Source: Chloroflexota bacterium (GTDB lineage: Bacteria > Chloroflexota > Ktedonobacteria > Ktedonobacterales > Ktedonobacteraceae). Taken from it: a DNA stretch of 5,731 nucleotides. A program made the position numbers and the translations under genes. Location of the stretch: the NCBI GenBank assembly GCA_021828635.1, contig JAJZEJ010000637.1:1-5731 (forward strand), read 5' to 3'. Shown here in pieces: positions 4,817-5,731 of the stretch (positions within the stretch are counted from its first letter, which is position 1; each line of letters begins with the position of its first letter). Under the pieces are notes generated by a model that saw only the letters and a program-made list of their open reading frames with translations, searched no databases and had not been told where the DNA came from.

Positions 4817-4854
4817 CACTGAAGGGTGAAACTTTGCACTGAAGGGTGAAACTT
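4817..4854. repeat. Two-copy tandem repeat, 20-bp period
   Basis: CACTGAAGGGTGAAACTT occurs at 4817-4834 and again at 4837-4854, separated by 2 nt. It begins 21 bp after the stop codon of the truncated restriction gene and may mark the insertion or deletion junction. No gene covers it. Confidence 0.85.
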
Positions 4855-4922
4855 GATGCTTCGACGCCTGGAAAAACTGCTCCCCATCTAGGATGTCATC
4901 AGAGAAAGTTGTAAATAACCCG

Positions 4923-4946
4923 AACACTCCAGGCCATTGCCGTGTT
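4923..4946 (-). terminator. Weak terminator candidate of the pentapeptide gene
   Basis: AACAC (4923-4927) and GTGTT (4942-4946) enclose GGC-CATT-GCC (4932-4941), giving a stacked hairpin with a 4-nt bulge. It lies 9 bp beyond the stop codon of the minus-strand gene. On that strand it is followed by CGGGTTATTT, a poor T-tract, so termination efficiency is uncertain. Confidence 0.3.
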
Positions 4947-4955
4947 ACTTTCAGG

Positions 4956-5660
4956 CTATACAAGTTCAAGATGCTTCTTTTGCTCTTCTGTCAGGGACAA
5001 TGTGCTGACATCATTTTGTGAGAGTCTTGCTCCACTAAGATCAGCTCCACTGAAGTCAGCTCCACTGAGATTAGTGTCTCTGAGGTCAACTCCGCTGAGG
5101 TTGGCATAGCTGAGGTCAGCTCCGCTGAGGTCGGCCCCTCTGAGGTCAGCGCTACTAAGGTCAGATTCGATAAATTCGGCTCCCCTGAAGTCGGCATTGC
5201 TGAGGTCGGCTTTTCGGAGGCAGGCTCCGCTCAGGTCAGCTTTGCTAAAGTAGGTCCCTCTGAGGTCGGCCCCAGTGAGGTTGGCTCTGGTGAAGTCAGA
5301 TTTTGTGAGGCTGGCCCCGCTGAGATGGGCTCCAGTGAGATCGGATTCGGCGAAGCCGGCTCCAGTGAGATCGGCTCTAGTGAGATGGGCTCCAGTGAGA
5401 TCGGTTTTGTAGAAGAAGGTTCCGCAAAGGAAGGCTTCAGTGAGGTTGGCCCCGCTAAGGTTGGCTCTCCTGAGATCAGCATGGCTCAAGTCAAACTTAC
5501 TGAGATTAACCTGTGTGAGAAGAGCTCCGGAGAAATTCGCCTGGCACAATGAGATAATGCTCTCTCCTTTTTCGGGACTCACCAGCTTTGCTTCACGTAA
5601 AAAGGAAAAGACATGGTTTTGCTGTTGTTTGTCGCATAAAACTTCGTTTTTCTGACGCAT
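4956..5660 (-). CDS. Pentapeptide-repeat protein, 35 uninterrupted repeats
   Basis: A 234-residue protein. Residues 41-215 are 35 consecutive five-residue repeats of the A(D/N)LSG type (for example ADLSG at 141 and ANLSG at 66), with Leu or Phe in every central position. Such tracts fold into a right-handed quadrilateral beta-helix; 35 repeats make almost nine turns. Residues 1-40 ('NHVFSFLREAKLVSPEKGESIISL') resemble the short segment that joins the helix to an N-terminal domain in longer family members, so this may be a trimmed form. Residues 216-234 are a charged C-terminal cap. There is no signal peptide or membrane helix. The start at 5660 is the only ATG before an in-frame TGA about 40 bases upstream; a weak GGAAAAGA sits before it. 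The family includes DNA-mimicking gyrase protectors (Qnr, MfpA), but most members have no known role, and nothing here points to gyrase. Confidence 0.85.
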   Translation of the reverse strand: MRQKNEVLCDKQQQNHVFSFLREAKLVSPEKGESIISLCQANFSGALLTQVNLSKFDLSHADLRRANLSGANLTEAFLCGTFFYKTDLTGAHLTRADLTGAGFAESDLTGAHLSGASLTKSDFTRANLTGADLRGTYFSKADLSGACLRKADLSNADFRGAEFIESDLSSADLRGADLSGADLSYANLSGVDLRDTNLSGADFSGADLSGARLSQNDVSTLSLTEEQKKHLELV

Positions 5661-5731
5661 ATCTTTTCCAACGGTGAGTGTAAATGAGCCTGGTGTAAAT
5701 CACCACAATCAGTGACTGTGTTTTCATCACA
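5661..5731. other. Upstream region of the pentapeptide gene
   Basis: 71 bases to the window end. CAGTGACTG forms a small palindrome near 5711. No confident promoter is seen; it may lie beyond the edge. Confidence 0.3.

Noticed and set aside
5325..5552. Plus-strand GSSEIG-type repeat protein
   Set aside because: Antisense shadow of the 15-bp periodicity of the pentapeptide gene.

Overview
The window looks like an accessory, mobile-element-rich segment of a soil bacterium. The best fit is Chloroflexota of the Ktedonobacteria type. That placement is an inference from protein style only: a DinB-like protein, an 'integrase domain-containing' tyrosine recombinase, a long pentapeptide-repeat protein and an excisionase-like HTH protein. 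No rRNA or other marker gene is present. Bases 1-9 match the 3' end of the standard Illumina adapter, so position 1 may be a raw contig end.

Layout, left to right. (1) A DinB-family metal-binding protein (162-668, +). (2) A gene-free stretch (669-1058) with small hairpins. (3) A minus-strand gene (1064-1855) for a protein with an excisionase/MerR-like HTH, a coiled coil and a second HTH-like C-terminal region. (4) Upstream of that gene, a ~470-bp array of about eleven copies of the 10-bp palindrome TGTCATGACA, mostly 43-46 bp apart (1962-2429). (5) A near-consensus sigma70-type promoter (TTGACA, 17 nt, TATAGT; 2475-2503) pointing into ~500 bases with no credible protein but many compact hairpins, a candidate structured RNA (about 2510-3010). 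(6) A tyrosine recombinase with all catalytic residues (3227-4060, +), whose conserved N-terminus is split from an upstream start (3106) by an apparent 1-nt frameshift. (7) A 24-bp-stem hairpin (4155-4209), then a second near-consensus promoter (4221-4249) with a dyad over its -10. (8) An N-terminal remnant of a type III restriction endonuclease-like gene (4547-4795) that stops after 82 codons, followed by a short tandem repeat. (9) A pentapeptide-repeat protein of 35 uninterrupted repeats (4956-5660, -).

The most interesting part is 1059-3064. A 15-bp perfect inverted repeat brackets the HTH/coiled-coil gene, the palindrome array and the promoter-driven RNA-like region, and the recombinase gene starts just outside. 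My working hypothesis is that the HTH protein binds the array cooperatively, as an operator, a partition centromere or an iteron origin, and controls the RNA and recombinase transcription unit. The architecture is read directly from the sequence. The function is inference. The truncated restriction gene, the frameshifted recombinase and the inverted repeats all suggest repeated insertion and decay at this locus.
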